Shown piece by piece: positions 45,901-55,549 of a stretch of DNA of 64,000 nucleotides. Position 1 is the stretch's first letter; every line of letters begins with the position of its first letter. This DNA comes from DASZXJ01 sp035545895. Lineage in GTDB: Bacteria; Planctomycetota; Phycisphaerae; Tepidisphaerales; Tepidisphaeraceae. Both the position numbers and the translations under genes were made by a program. The notes under the pieces were generated by a model. It was not told the DNA's origin and did not search any database. It worked only from the letters and a program-made list of their open reading frames with translations. Where the stretch lies: the NCBI GenBank assembly GCA_035545895.1, contig DASZXJ010000239.1:1-64000 (forward strand), in the 5' to 3' direction.

Positions 45901-47518
45901 TGGTCACCTGGGCAAAGAGCTGCTTGAAATAGTTGTAAAGCAGAACGGGCTGCTCGGACAGACAAGCCAGCGGCGTGTCGGTACCCATCGAGCCGATGGC
46001 CTCTTCCCCGCGCGTCGCCATCGGAGCGACGATCATTTTCAGATCTTCGTTGGTGTAACCAAACGCATGCTGGCGATGGAGAAGCGTATTGTGATCCGGC
46101 TGGATCACGCCATTGGGCTTGGGCAGCGAATCAAGTTCGATCAGGTTTTCTTCCAGCCAGCGTCGCCAGGGACGCCGATCGACCAGGCCGCGCTTGATCT
46201 CGTTGTCGTCAACGATCCGGCCTTTCTTGGTGTCGATGAGGAAAATCTTGCCCGGCTGAAGGCGCCATTTTCTGGCGACGTCTTCGGCGGCGACCGGAAT
46301 CACGCCGACTTCCGACGCCATGATACACAGGTCATCCTTGGTGACGTAATAGCGCGAGGGTCGCAGGCCGTTGCGGTCAAGAACCGCGCCCATCTGGTCG
46401 CCGTTGCAGAACGCGATGCTGGCCGGGCCGTCCCAGGGTTCCATCAGGCAGGCGTGATATTCGTAAAACGCCTTGAGGTCCGGGTCCATCTGGGCATGGT
46501 TCTGCCAGGCTTCTGGAATGAGCATGAGCACTGCGTGCGGCAGGCTGCGGCCATTGACGCAGAGGAACTGAAGCATGTTGTCCAGCGTGGCCGAGTCGGA
46601 ACCCGATTCGGTCAGGATGGGAAACATCTTGGCCAGTTCATCGCCGAACGCTTCGCTGGCGAGCGAGGCATAGCGGGCGCGCATCCAGTTGCGGTTGCCG
46701 CGCAGCGTATTGATCTCACCATTGTGCGCGAGATAGCGATACGGGTGCGCCAGCCTCCAACTGGGGAACGTATTGGTACTGAACCGTGAATGGACGACGG
46801 CAAAGTGGCTTTGAAAATCGGGATCGGACAGATCCGGGTAATAGCCGCGCAACTGCTCGGCCGTCAGCATGCCCTTATAGACCATGCGATTGGTCGAGAG
46901 CAGGCAGATATAAAATGCTTCCTTGGATGCGGGCGAGACATTTTCGCCGAACTCGATCTGGTTTTCCGCCAATTGCCGAACCAGGTACATTCGGCGGTTG
47001 AAGTCCGCGCGGTTATAGAACGTATCTCCCATTCCGACGAAACATTGCCGGATGCGGGGTTCGGTGCGGGTGGGAGTCGGGCCGATGAATTTGCCATTGG
47101 TCGGCACGTCGCGCCAGCCCAGGACGGTCATGCCGTAGCTGCGGACGATATCCTCGAGGACGCGCTCACATTCCTCGCGGGCGACTAAATCCTTGGGCAA
47201 AAAACACATGCCGACGCCATATTCTCCCGCCTTGGGAAGCTTAAAACCCAAGCGTCGAGCTTCGCGCCGGAAGAACTTGTCAGGCGTGGCGACCATGATG
47301 CCCGCGCCGTCGCCGCTGTTGGCTTCGCAGCCGCAGGCACCGCGATGATTCATCCGCTCAAGCATCTCAAGTGCTTGTAAGACTATCTTATTGCTGGACT
47401 TACCTTTGATCTGGCAGAGGAAACCTACGCCGCAGGAATCATGTTCAAAGGCGGGATGATACAGCCCTTGCGGGGGTGGAAGGCCGTGCGAAGTCCACTG
47501 GTGATAGTCCTGGCTCAT
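42938..47518 (-). CDS. gltB: glutamate synthase large (alpha) subunit
   Basis: A 1526-residue amidotransferase-synthase that makes two glutamates from glutamine and 2-oxoglutarate. The N-terminal propeptide of about 28 residues ends before the catalytic cysteine (HDSCGVGFL). The glutaminase domain, central domain, FMN-binding domain and C-terminal GXGXG beta-helix ([29 protein letters not shown]) follow in order. The 3Fe-4S cysteines are in [12 protein letters not shown]. The start is placed at 47518, with AGGA 9 bases before it; the open frame reaches 47569. It forms an operon with gltD. Confidence 0.95.
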   Translation of the reverse strand: MSQDYHQWTSHGLPPPQGLYHPAFEHDSCGVGFLCQIKGKSSNKIVLQALEMLERMNHRGACGCEANSGDGAGIMVATPDKFFRREARRLGFKLPKAGEYGVGMCFLPKDLVAREECERVLEDIVRSYGMTVLGWRDVPTNGKFIGPTPTRTEPRIRQCFVGMGDTFYNRADFNRRMYLVRQLAENQIEFGENVSPASKEAFYICLLSTNRMVYKGMLTAEQLRGYYPDLSDPDFQSHFAVVHSRFSTNTFPSWRLAHPYRYLAHNGEINTLRGNRNWMRARYASLASEAFGDELAKMFPILTESGSDSATLDNMLQFLCVNGRSLPHAVLMLIPEAWQNHAQMDPDLKAFYEYHACLMEPWDGPASIAFCNGDQMGAVLDRNGLRPSRYYVTKDDLCIMASEVGVIPVAAEDVARKWRLQPGKIFLIDTKKGRIVDDNEIKRGLVDRRPWRRWLEENLIELDSLPKPNGVIQPDHNTLLHRQHAFGYTNEDLKMIVAPMATRGEEAIGSMGTDTPLACLSEQPVLLYNYFKQLFAQVTNPPLDAIREELVTSLFTYLGREGNLLDESPGHARLIKLKQPILGNDDLEKLRQVAVGDLRAVTLPMLFNVSEGEDGLKRSLEELMTSAAQAVKDGASILVLSDRGVDRDHVPIPSLLACSAVHHHLIREGTRTQCGLVIETGEAREAHHFCLLIGYGAGAVNPYLAFETISDLHKEGLLPKDVTLEQAKKNFIKAANKAILKVASKMGISTVQSYRGAQIFEAIGLAEDVIDRYFTKTPSRIKGVGLDVLARECLLRHRKGFPPIEVDQNVLSTGGFYQWRRDGEFHMWNPDSVARLQHAVRIDSQKMFGEFSKLSNDESRGRCTLRGLLEFRKGAQPAVPIEEVEPAKEIVKRFCTGAMSFGSISREAHENLAIAMNRIGGRSNTGEGGEDPDRFKKDANGDWRRSAIKQVASGRFGVTNEYLVNAEELQIKMAQGAKPGEGGQLPGHKVDDYVGKIRHSTPGVGLISPPPHHDIYSIEDLAQLIHDLKNSNPQARVSVKLVSEVGVGTVAAGVAKAKADHILISGDSGGTGASPLTSIKHAGLPWELGIAETQQVLVMNGLRGRVILQTDGQIKTGRDVAIAMLLGAEEVGFSTAPLIASGCIMMRVCHLNTCPVGIATQDPELRRKFAGKPEHVINFMFFVAEELRQIMAELGFRKVRDMVGRTDMLDFADVSSHWKARHIDLSAILYMPQLRDGDTRCHTQNQDHGLDQSLDQTQLIKLAQPALENGEKVRAEIAIENVNRTVGTTLSGLIARKYGFTGLPDDTIHYKFTGSAGQSFGCFAARGLTLELEGDANDYLGKGLSGGKIIVYPPKSAKFKAEDNIIAGNVICYGAIAGEVYIRGVVGERFCVRNSGVSAVVEGVGDHGCEYMTGGRVVIIGQTGRNFASGMSGGIAYVYDDNSMFEKLCNTGMVELEPSSAFNTEDVETIKRLLTNHVKYTDSPVAKAILKDFESEIRWFVKVMPTDYRRVLEAKAAANSSVAPVK

Positions 47519-47722
47519 GGGGAACGTCCTAATAACGCGCAGCGAAGTATAGGGTTCTACGCAGCGCAATCAACCAATTCACGCGGTAGCGTCACCCAAT
47601 CCACGCCCATTTGACTAATTTCTTCGCGCGAAGGCATAAGCCACCCTTGATTGCCTATACATTAAGCAATCTGAGCGGCTTTCCGGCTAGTACGGAGAAA
47701 GAAAGCAATTATTGTTCCAATA

Positions 47723-47844
47723 GGTAGTGGGCCAGTTTGAGATTGGTTCATTTTAGCCCCGCCGCTTGCGGCGGGTTTTCGAGCGCCAAACCCGCCGCAA
47801 GCAGCGGGGCTAAAATGGCGTTGCCTGTAAACTGACCCAGTACC
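47723..47844. mobile_element. MITE-like repeat, copy 3 of 4 (reversed)
   Basis: 122-bp copy in the opposite orientation to the others: GGTAGTGGGCCAGTTT at the left and, inverted, GGTACTGGGTCAGTTT at the right. Flanks are TTCCAATA (47715-47722) and TTCCAGTA (47845-47852), an 8-bp direct repeat with one mismatch. It is the main content of the gap between gltB and the beta-galactosidase; the rest (47519-47722) shows no gene and should hold the gltB promoter. Confidence 0.75.
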
Positions 47845-47892
47845 TTCCAGTATGACTTGTGGCTACTAGCGATCGCGCATCTCAAAAGCCGC

Positions 47893-50298
47893 TTAGTAAA
47901 CCACTTCAGCCGTTTCGATCAATTCCGCGTCATCAACCGCGATAGTGCTGGCATCGTCTTTGAAGTCCGGCCAGGCTTCTTTGGCGATATAGATGGGTGC
48001 ATCCTTCCGCAAAGGCAGGACCTTCAATAGCAACTCCTTTTGATAGATATCAGGCCCAAACCGCTTGAGACCGACATCAAACGCGTTTCCATAATAGAAG
48101 TTGTCCGTCAAAAGCTTGCCATCGAGATAGATGCGGGCAACGTCCCCGGTATAGCGAATTCGCAGGAGCATGTCCCTGGCGGCATCGATCCCGGCAGGCA
48201 GCTTCAGGCGATATACAGCGGCCTGCTCCCATTGCGCCTCGGTGGGCATGCCCGGCTGGCCTCGCTTGCCCCTGGTGATCTCCCGCGCCGGGCCAGCTTC
48301 TTTGATTCGCTCGACAGTCGCCTGCATCCGCGCGGGTGCAGCCGGGGCCGGCGACATCGCGGCGAATTTTCCATTTTGCAATTCTTCGACCGCCAGCTCC
48401 GCCGCCGTCGAGCCGTGAACGCGAATATGATCTCCATCAAAAATCACGCTGCCGCTACATAAAACCAATCGCTCGGTGTATCCAATCTTTTGTTTCCAGC
48501 AATTGAGTGAAGTGGCTTCGTCCAGCAGAATGATGCCCAGCCGCTTGCCATCGGGACTGCTTGCAAGGATCGATACATCCTTGCTGGGTTTGACTTTCAC
48601 GATCGCCAATTTGCCGGCCGTCGATCGCTCGCCGGTCGTTGCCTTAAAGGTCGCCAGGTCCTGATCAAACGCGAATTCCGCGGGCACATCCTTGGACTGC
48701 GCGAAGATCGCATAGGTGATGCCATCTCCCTGAATCGTGCAGACCGGTTGCGCGGTCGCGTAATTCAGTTTCACCCCGCCAATGGTCAGATTGAACGGCC
48801 AGACGAAATAACTGTCTGCCGGCACGGTGATCGGCGCGGAGGGGAACTGGACATTTCCATTCGGCAGCTTCACATCAAACTGCACGGCCTGCCTGGCGGG
48901 CATGGGCTGAAGTCGCTGATAGTTATTCACGAACACAAAGCCGCTGTCGCCATTGGCGCGCACCAGCCAGCGAAGGGTTTCGGTATCGCGCGCGTTGGCG
49001 GGCAATTTTTGCGGCTGCACCGGTTTCATCAACGTCAACTCCGAACCGAAATCGTGCAGGAACATGTGCATCCGCCGCAGCATGTGATAGTGCGGCCGAA
49101 CCTGCCCGAACTCGCCCAATGGAGCTTGGAAATCGTAAGTCTTCACCGGCATGTCATTGGGATAATTCGATTCCTGCGATTCCTGCATCGTCGAGAGCTG
49201 GCCATCCGGATTGGTCCCGCCGTGGTACATGTAATATCCGGGCAGATTGCTGCCGGAGCCAACGCGAATCAATGCGATTGACGCAATATCATCCGGATAA
49301 ATCAGCACGCGGCGGTGATAGCTGCTCATCATTCCGCCGCCCAGTTCGCAGGTGAGATACGGATATTGCGTTGCGTTGGCGGCATCTTTTGCTTCGCGGT
49401 CGCCAAGTTGATCCGTGCCGATGGCAGCGCTGGTTCGCACGACCGGAGCAAACAAAAACTCCGTCGGATATTTTCCGGGCATCGGAGCAATCGATGAGTC
49501 CCAGAAACCCTCGGCATAGGCGCCTTCCAGCGGCAGCATCGCGCCAAACGGCACTTGCGCCCGCGTCACCGGCCAGCCGGTCTTGGTATAAATGGGAAGA
49601 TCCACGCCCAGGTCCGTCGCGATTTTCTTGAGCATCATCAAGTGATCCGGCGAGCCGCTGTACTCATTTTCGAACTGCATGCCGACAATCGGCCCGCCAT
49701 CTTTCCACTGCAATCCCTTGATCTGGTCGAAAATCTGCGAGTAAAGGATTTTCACGCGTTCCAGGTAAGCAGGGTCATTGGTCCGCGCGCGGCGACCCAT
49801 TTCCTGCACGATGTAATCGGGTTGCCCGCCATTGCGCACTTCGCCATGACACCAGGGTCCGGCGCGCACGATGACTGGCATACCCACATCAGCACAGGTC
49901 TTGATGAAATCGCGCAAACTCCGCTGGCCGGTCCAGTCCCACTTGTCCTTCACTTCCTCGTGGTGAATCCAAAAAACATAGGTGGCGACAATATCGATCC
50001 CGCCGGCCTTCATCTTGAGCAGTTCGTCCTTCCACTCACCGGCGGGATATCGGGCAAAGTGAAATTCGCCCATCACCGGCAGCCAGGGTTTGCTATCGCG
50101 CAGCAGGCTGAGGTTGTTGACAGTCAATTCATGACCATCAGGCGTGCGAGCGGTTCCCAGGTGAAAAACTCCCTGCCCAGTCACCGCCGCAGGCTTTGAT
50201 GCATCTACAAGAAGCGGATCGGCATCGGCGATGTGTGTTCCCGTTGCCAGAATAAAAATCCCCGTGATTCCGATAAGCCAATGTTGAGGTGCCAGCAT
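47893..50298 (-). CDS. secreted GH35 beta-galactosidase
   Basis: An exported glycosidase of 801 residues that should release terminal beta-galactose from galactans or galactosides. The start at 50298 is chosen because it yields a signal peptide directly (LIGITGIFILATGTHIADA); the open frame begins at 50424. The GH35 TIM barrel shows GEFHFARYP, GPWCHGEVRNGGQPDY and the acid/base Glu in MQFENEYSG. The nucleophile Glu is probably the one in YLTCELGGGM. C-terminal beta domains complete it. It is divergent from the debranching enzyme gene, with 124 bases between starts. Confidence 0.88.
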   Translation of the reverse strand: MLAPQHWLIGITGIFILATGTHIADADPLLVDASKPAAVTGQGVFHLGTARTPDGHELTVNNLSLLRDSKPWLPVMGEFHFARYPAGEWKDELLKMKAGGIDIVATYVFWIHHEEVKDKWDWTGQRSLRDFIKTCADVGMPVIVRAGPWCHGEVRNGGQPDYIVQEMGRRARTNDPAYLERVKILYSQIFDQIKGLQWKDGGPIVGMQFENEYSGSPDHLMMLKKIATDLGVDLPIYTKTGWPVTRAQVPFGAMLPLEGAYAEGFWDSSIAPMPGKYPTEFLFAPVVRTSAAIGTDQLGDREAKDAANATQYPYLTCELGGGMMSSYHRRVLIYPDDIASIALIRVGSGSNLPGYYMYHGGTNPDGQLSTMQESQESNYPNDMPVKTYDFQAPLGEFGQVRPHYHMLRRMHMFLHDFGSELTLMKPVQPQKLPANARDTETLRWLVRANGDSGFVFVNNYQRLQPMPARQAVQFDVKLPNGNVQFPSAPITVPADSYFVWPFNLTIGGVKLNYATAQPVCTIQGDGITYAIFAQSKDVPAEFAFDQDLATFKATTGERSTAGKLAIVKVKPSKDVSILASSPDGKRLGIILLDEATSLNCWKQKIGYTERLVLCSGSVIFDGDHIRVHGSTAAELAVEELQNGKFAAMSPAPAAPARMQATVERIKEAGPAREITRGKRGQPGMPTEAQWEQAAVYRLKLPAGIDAARDMLLRIRYTGDVARIYLDGKLLTDNFYYGNAFDVGLKRFGPDIYQKELLLKVLPLRKDAPIYIAKEAWPDFKDDASTIAVDDAELIETAEVVY

Positions 50299-50422
50299 GA
50301 CCGTACAGAGTACGCGATCCGAGGTCTTCAGTTCAACTGAGATGACGGCTCGCCACAACGCAGGTAAACAAATCAGAATTCCCCATCCAAATTCCGATTC
50401 CGAACGATTACACTCTCGAAAC

Positions 50423-52345
50423 ATGTTTGCCTACAGCATTAAAACCCACGGTGAGCTTCAACCCGGTCTTTCTCAGGAATGGCTATTGACCAACGGCATC
50501 GGCAGTTTCAGCGGATCAACGGTCGTCGGCTGCAACACCCGCCGATATCACAGCCTGCTGTGCGCGGCCACCATGCCGCCGGTCGGGCGGGTGGTGACAC
50601 TGTCGCGCGTCGGCGAACTGCTCAAATTCGACGGCTCGGATGTCGCCCACGAATTGTCGGTCAACCAGTTTGGAGGCACATTTCATCCGCGCGGCGATCG
50701 TTATCTGCGGATGTTTCATCTCGGCGATATGGCGCAGTGGGATTATCAGATTGAAGATGTCAAAATCATCAAGCAGCTTCAACTGCTCAAAGACCGCAAT
50801 ACCATCGGCCTGCGATACCTGATTCACCCCGGACAGCACACGCGCATCGAGATGCAACTCATGCCGTTTGTCGCGATGCGCGATTTCCATGCGCTGCGGC
50901 ACGTCGAGCCCAACTTGTTTTACGTAAACTCTGCGGAAAAGCAGGTGAGCATCGCGCAGGGCGCCACCACGCTTTACCTGCAATCCGACAAGGGCCATTT
51001 CGTACCGGGGCAGGACTGGTGGCGCGGGCATTTTTACGCCATCGAAGCCGAGCGCGGGCAGGACAACACCGAAGACCTGTTCTTACCGGGACGATTCACG
51101 TTCCAGATCACCGAGCCAACAACGATTACGATCTGGGCGTCAACAGAACCCACCGGAACGTTGGACTGGGATTCCGCCCTTCAAGAACAGCATCTGGCGG
51201 CTGAGAAATGTTCCACTGTTTCCGTGACCATTCAAAAATTGAATCGCGCCGCCAACGACTTCATCGTCGCGAGAAAAAATCCCGACGGCACGCCGGGCGT
51301 GACGGTGATTGCGGGTTATCCCTGGTTCAGCGACTGGGGTCGCGACACGATGATCGCCCTGCCGGGACTTTTTCTCACCACGGGCCGGTTCGCGGAGGCC
51401 GCGAAAGTGTTGTCGTTGTTCGCCGCCTACGTCAGCGAGGGGATGATTCCCAATCGCTTTGACGATTACACCAACGAAACCAGTTACAACACGGTGGATG
51501 CCAGCCTCTGGTTCATCCACGCCTGCTTTGAATATCTGAAGCATTCCAAGGATTCGAAGCTGTTTGAGGAAATGCTTTTGCCCGCCTGCCGCGCAATCGT
51601 TGCGGGGTATTCCAAGGGCACACGTTTCGGGATCAAGCTTGATCCCGCCGATGGATTAATCACGCAAGGCGATGCCACCACTCAACTCACCTGGATGGAC
51701 GCAAAGTGCGGCAATGTCGCATTCACCCCTCGACAAGGCAAACCGGTCGAAATCAATGCGCTCTGGTACAACGCCCTTGAACTGCTCGGTGAGAACCAGT
51801 TGGCGAATCAGGTGCAAAAGAGCTTTGTCAAAGCGTTCTGGATCAGCCCGTTTCGCGGCTTATGTGATGGCGTCGATGGCGTCAACCGCGACATGCGCAT
51901 TCGTCCCAATCAAATCTTCGCGGTAAGCCTGCCGCATAGCCCGCTCAATGCTGAACAGCAGCATGCGGTGGTCGAAGTCGTCAGAAGGGAATTGCTCACG
52001 CCTTACGGCCTGCGCACGCTGGCGGCGAGCGATCCACAGTATCAGCCCAAATATACCGGCGACCCGTTCTCGCGCGATCGCGCCTACCACAATGGCACGA
52101 TCTGGCCATGGCTGATCGGGCCGTTCCTCGATGCATACCTCAGGGTCAACAATAGTTCAGCCGTCGCGATGGCGCAAGCGAAAGCCTGGCTGCAACCACT
52201 GCTCAACGCAATGGAAATCCACGGCTGCATCGGACAAATCTCCGAAATCTATGAAGCCGAAGCCCCCCACCGCCCCGTCGGATGCTTCGCGCAGGCGTGG
52301 AGCGTCTCGGAGGTATTAAGGATTGCTGCCAACCTGGGTTTATAG
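50423..52345 (+). CDS. glycogen-debranching enzyme (amylo-alpha-1,6-glucosidase, GH133)
   Basis: A 640-residue enzyme that hydrolyses alpha-1,6 branch points in glycogen or similar alpha-glucans. The N-terminal domain opens with EWLLTNGIGSFSGSTV and NTRRYHSLL. The GH133 catalytic (alpha/alpha)6 barrel shows GYPWFSDWGRDTMIALPG, with the likely catalytic Asp, and EINALWYNAL and YHNGTIWPWLIGP later. The family start is at the ATG 50423 (FAYSIKTHGELQ); the open frame reaches 50297, into the promoter of the divergent gene. The GH57 enzyme 4 kb away could act on the same polymer. Confidence 0.9.
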   Translation: MFAYSIKTHGELQPGLSQEWLLTNGIGSFSGSTVVGCNTRRYHSLLCAATMPPVGRVVTLSRVGELLKFDGSDVAHELSVNQFGGTFHPRGDRYLRMFHLGDMAQWDYQIEDVKIIKQLQLLKDRNTIGLRYLIHPGQHTRIEMQLMPFVAMRDFHALRHVEPNLFYVNSAEKQVSIAQGATTLYLQSDKGHFVPGQDWWRGHFYAIEAERGQDNTEDLFLPGRFTFQITEPTTITIWASTEPTGTLDWDSALQEQHLAAEKCSTVSVTIQKLNRAANDFIVARKNPDGTPGVTVIAGYPWFSDWGRDTMIALPGLFLTTGRFAEAAKVLSLFAAYVSEGMIPNRFDDYTNETSYNTVDASLWFIHACFEYLKHSKDSKLFEEMLLPACRAIVAGYSKGTRFGIKLDPADGLITQGDATTQLTWMDAKCGNVAFTPRQGKPVEINALWYNALELLGENQLANQVQKSFVKAFWISPFRGLCDGVDGVNRDMRIRPNQIFAVSLPHSPLNAEQQHAVVEVVRRELLTPYGLRTLAASDPQYQPKYTGDPFSRDRAYHNGTIWPWLIGPFLDAYLRVNNSSAVAMAQAKAWLQPLLNAMEIHGCIGQISEIYEAEAPHRPVGCFAQAWSVSEVLRIAANLGL

Positions 52346-52359
52346 CTACGAAGCCATTG

Positions 52360-53898
52360 TTATTTCGCGACTTTTTCGACCACGATTTCCGGCTTGGACG
52401 GTTTGGCGGGATTCAGGTTAATGTTCCGGGCTGTTACTTTCTGATTGTACAAGCGCGTCTGAATTTCAATTGACGTGATCGTCGTCGCAGGCGCATCAAA
52501 ACTGAATTCCCTCGCCGTCAATCGTTCCCCGCCAACGCCGTTGGTCAATTTGCCGAGAAATAGTTGGCCGCCGGCGTCTTTACAGACCAATCGCCACGGC
52601 CCTTCCTGCCCCGCCATCGATACATAAACGATCGCTTTGCCGTCGCGTTCAAACAAAGGTGTAAAGGCGGCGTTTATTTTGCCGCCATCGACCGCAACGA
52701 TGGACAAGCCCGGCTTGGCGACCAGCGCCGTTTTCCATGGCTCGCTCGCAATATTCACGATCAGGTCCACGGTATCACCTTTGGCGACAAAGGCGGCAAT
52801 CGTATCGCCGGGCCGGTCATCGGTTGACATCAACCAGTTGTCCGTATTGGCAAGCTCACATCGCACGCCTGTGCCTTCGGGAGCATGAACGCGCACTGCC
52901 GCCAGGTACGCCGGACCGGCATCCGCCTTAAAATTCACCTTCCTCTGCGTCGGGCGACTGATTGGCTTGCCATCAATTGTCCGCCAATCGTCACGTTCAG
53001 GGTAGGAAGAGATGCCCAGAAACTGGATCGACAAATCCTTGTCGAGCACTACGGTGGAAGGGTCGCTCGCTGGCACGTTGTCCGCCCCTGCATCCAACGC
53101 GATTGCCGTGGGCGTCAGCACGCTGCGTAAAATCTGACCGGTTACCAGCGACGTAAAAAACATCGCCATCACGGCGGCGGCTGCGAATTTGATCTTCACG
53201 GTGAAAAGCATGTTGGCAACCCCTTTTGCAATGATCGATGCCGAACTCATCTCTGCAGCCGATTGCGCGAGAATCGCGACGTTCAGAGTCGATTCGACTA
53301 TCGTAGCCGGCGCTGCCGTCTGATGGGCAAGTGTTACTACTATCGCGCCCGTTCCCACCACGGCGCCGCGAGATGCAAAAAATGTCCGCAGCTTTTCAAC
53401 CGCGCGGGATGTTCGTTTACGCGCTGCTTCTTCCGAGATGCCGGTGGCCATCGCGACCTCGCGATGAGTTTTCTGCTGTAGAAAACTCATAATGACACAG
53501 GTTCGATCCAGCCGAGGCAGCCGATCGATCGCATCATTCAGCAATGGCGCAAGTTCGGCATTTTCATCCGCGGTGCAATTGCTTTTGGATATCTGCGCCG
53601 CAGCCAATTCATAATGCTTTCGCCGCCTCAGCATTTTCGTTGCATTGGCCGCTGCATAACGTGTGGTTGTGAACAGCCAGCTTGTCATGGCCGCCTCACT
53701 TTTGATGTAGTGAGCCTTCTGCAACAGCAAAATGAACACGGCCTGCGTGATGTCTTCCGCCAGATGCGCATCCCCCACCTGCCGACGCGCCGTGGCGTAA
53801 ACAAAATTGATATGCCTGCCGATAAGCTCTCCCAGCGCCTCGCGATTGCGATCATGCGTCCAAGCCCGTAGCAGGTTCATATCATCTTGGCCGTTCAT
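52360..53898 (-). CDS. ECF sigma factor fused to a membrane anchor and C-terminal domain
   Basis: A 512-residue fusion. Residues 1-190 are a complete ECF sigma factor: sigma-2 with GDAHLAEDITQAVFILL, and sigma-4 with LPRLDRTCVIMSFLQQKTHREVAMATGISEEAARKR... as helix-turn-helix. A hydrophobic helix lies near 236-258. The remaining 250 residues form a beta-rich domain rich in Val, Asp and Thr that would lie outside the membrane, with no family recognised. Such fusions are known in planctomycetes and may sense the envelope directly, without a separate anti-sigma factor. No anti-sigma gene is adjacent. Its stop is 14 bases from the end of the convergent debranching gene. Confidence 0.8.
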   Translation of the reverse strand: MNGQDDMNLLRAWTHDRNREALGELIGRHINFVYATARRQVGDAHLAEDITQAVFILLLQKAHYIKSEAAMTSWLFTTTRYAAANATKMLRRRKHYELAAAQISKSNCTADENAELAPLLNDAIDRLPRLDRTCVIMSFLQQKTHREVAMATGISEEAARKRTSRAVEKLRTFFASRGAVVGTGAIVVTLAHQTAAPATIVESTLNVAILAQSAAEMSSASIIAKGVANMLFTVKIKFAAAAVMAMFFTSLVTGQILRSVLTPTAIALDAGADNVPASDPSTVVLDKDLSIQFLGISSYPERDDWRTIDGKPISRPTQRKVNFKADAGPAYLAAVRVHAPEGTGVRCELANTDNWLMSTDDRPGDTIAAFVAKGDTVDLIVNIASEPWKTALVAKPGLSIVAVDGGKINAAFTPLFERDGKAIVYVSMAGQEGPWRLVCKDAGGQLFLGKLTNGVGGERLTAREFSFDAPATTITSIEIQTRLYNQKVTARNINLNPAKPSKPEIVVEKVAK

Positions 53899-53950
53899 TG
53901 CGATATCAATGTACGATGGGAACCTGAGCGGACAAGGATTTTGAAAACCG

Positions 53951-54694
53951 CTATTTCAAATCGAAATTGACGCTGACTTGGGCTCTGATCCCGATTTGTC
54001 CGAGCGGCATATTCTCGCCGGTTTCACCTTCGCCGGGGGATTGAATTGAATTCTGGGCCTGGACATATGAATTGACGTTGTTGTTCCAGCCCCATCGCGC
54101 GTTCCATCCGCCGACGTAGCCGAAATATCCTTCTGAAATCGAAACCGGCTTACCGACTTCGCAATCGAGTTCCTTGGCGAGCAGCGACGCTTTTTCCTTA
54201 GCCGCGCGGGCCGCCATGGTTCGCGCCTGGTCGCGATATTTGCGCAACTCCGTCGTGCGATATTCAAACCCCATCAACCGGTTCGCGCCGTTTTTCAACG
54301 AAGTATCGACCAGCGGCTCAAATTGCTTGATATCTTTCAGTGTCACGCTGAACATTCGGCGGGCAAAATACCCCTCGATGCCCTCACTCGGATGACTGCC
54401 ATTGCGGTAGTGGATTTCAAATTCGAGGTCGGCAGTCTGGATTTGCTTCTCATCAACCTTCAATTCTTTAATGGCAGCCAAAAGTCGTTGCATGGCGACA
54501 TCGTTTTTTGACTTGGCTGCGTCAAGATTCCCATCAAACGTCTCAATGCCGACGTTGACAATCACTTCATCGGGCACAGCCCAGACGACGGCGTCGCCGG
54601 AAACACTGATCGAACGATTTGATACCTGCGCCGAAGAAATGCTGGACATCATCAAAAACACGATGGAACAGATCGCGAACAGAGCACGATTCAT
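53951..54694 (-). CDS. secreted SIMPL-domain (DUF541) protein
   Basis: A 247-residue exported protein with signal peptide 1-22 (ending SSAQ). The SIMPL domain starts at once (ISVSGDAVVWAVPDEVIVNVGIE), with the ARAMAARAAKEKASLLAKELDCEVGK-type helix near residue 165. These proteins bind or remodel partner proteins or oxidative products in the envelope, and the molecular role is not firmly known. A sequence rich in Gly and Asn near the C-terminus is not conserved. The gene lies 52 bases upstream of the ECF sigma fusion on the same strand, so they may be co-transcribed. Confidence 0.82.
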   Translation of the reverse strand: MNRALFAICSIVFLMMSSISSAQVSNRSISVSGDAVVWAVPDEVIVNVGIETFDGNLDAAKSKNDVAMQRLLAAIKELKVDEKQIQTADLEFEIHYRNGSHPSEGIEGYFARRMFSVTLKDIKQFEPLVDTSLKNGANRLMGFEYRTTELRKYRDQARTMAARAAKEKASLLAKELDCEVGKPVSISEGYFGYVGGWNARWGWNNNVNSYVQAQNSIQSPGEGETGENMPLGQIGIRAQVSVNFDLK

Positions 54695-54763
54695 CGCTAG
54701 ATCCTTGTTGCACTATTCCATGAGACGCGTGGATAACAGGAAAGTTCCAATCGGGGAATTTTC

Positions 54764-54885
54764 GGTACTGGGTCAGTTCACAAGCAACGCCATTTTAGCC
54801 CCGCCGCGTGCGGCGGGGTTGGCGCTCGAAAACCCGCCGCAAGCGGCGGGGCTAAAATGAACCCATCTCAAACTGACCCACTACC
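54764..54885. mobile_element. MITE-like repeat, copy 4 of 4
   Basis: 122-bp copy with ends GGTACTGGGTCAGTTC and, inverted, GGTAGTGGGTCAGTTT. Flanks are GAATTTTC (54756-54763) and GAATTTCC (54886-54893), 7 of 8 identical, which looks like a target duplication. Its right end supplies the stop codon of the VOC gene fragment next to it. Confidence 0.75.
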
Positions 54886-54985
54886 GAATTTCCAGGCTTC
54901 CATCCTCGCGAATCGGAAACGCGCCCCAGGCGATTTCCCACAAATATCCATCCGGATCGGAAAAATACCCGCAATAACCACCCCA
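54881..54985 (-). pseudogene. C-terminal remnant of a VOC/glyoxalase-family gene
   Basis: The minus strand encodes 34 residues with the typical end of VOC proteins (WGGYCGYFSDPDGYLWEIAW, then FPIREDGSLEI). A stop lies directly upstream of the Trp codon, so the N-terminal three quarters are gone. The stop TAG (54881-54883) comes from the MITE-like repeat. The fragment cannot be functional. Confidence 0.7.
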
Positions 54986-55023
54986 TTACAAATGATGCTC
55001 GCCTGAGCAATCACGCTTCCCAA

Positions 55024-55212
55024 CTAATCGAAGATGGCGCGAATGTTGTGGGCGTTGTATTTTTTTGATCCCCGCACGAACACGATGCAACGCTTCAGGA
55101 AATGGGTGCCTGCTCAAATATAAAATGCCACCTTGATATGAGCACGATACGTCCACTGATCGAACGGCAAAGTGCAATTCTCAAATCCACCGAGTAACTC
55201 GTTGTCGGTCAC
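55024..55212 (-). pseudogene. frameshifted remnant of a conserved hypothetical gene
   Basis: From a possible GTG at 55212 the minus strand reads TDNELLGGFENC, then LPFDQWTYRAHIKVAFY, then (after a shift) SRHPFPEALHRVRAGIKK, and after another shift at a run of seven T (55060-55066) YNAHNI. The pattern WT(H/Y)RAH(L/I)xVA... EAxxRxRxGIxxYN is that of a family of small conserved proteins of unknown role. Two frameshifts and a truncated end show that it is dead. Confidence 0.55.
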
Positions 55213-55222
55213 GAAGGTTTTC

Positions 55223-55549
55223 CTAGGCCGCTCCGGACATCATTCTTTTCAGCGCCGAAGCGATCATCTGCGAGCGGCTGATTTCATGTTGATTCGCCCA
55301 GCGATCCGCCTGACGAAGCAGGCCACGCTCCATCGATATGCGGATTTTTTCGACACCTTCTCCAACCTTGGGCCGGCCTGCCTTTCGCTTGGCACGACGG
55401 TGCAGCGCTCGCTGGGCCGGAGTGAGCGATTTGCCCGTCAATCCAAACGATTCTTGATCGTATTTTGCCACCTCGCGGTCGCGTTCGGCATCGGACATGG
55501 ACATAAAACGTTCGTAAGCCGAAACCCTGGCTGTTTTTTGATTTTTCAT
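55223..55549 (-). CDS. BrnA-like antitoxin (ribbon-helix-helix)
   Basis: A 108-residue basic protein. The C-terminal part (residues 65-105) is a ribbon-helix-helix DNA-binding unit: VEKIRISMERGLLRQAD as strand and first helix, then EISRSQMIASAL. The N-terminal part is charged and would bind the toxin. It follows the BrnT-like toxin gene with a 4-base overlap (ATGA), the usual BrnTA order. BrnA proteins neutralise the RNase toxin and repress the operon. The BrnA family label rests on the pairing, since RHH antitoxins are diverse. Confidence 0.7.
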   Translation of the reverse strand: MKNQKTARVSAYERFMSMSDAERDREVAKYDQESFGLTGKSLTPAQRALHRRAKRKAGRPKVGEGVEKIRISMERGLLRQADRWANQHEISRSQMIASALKRMMSGAA

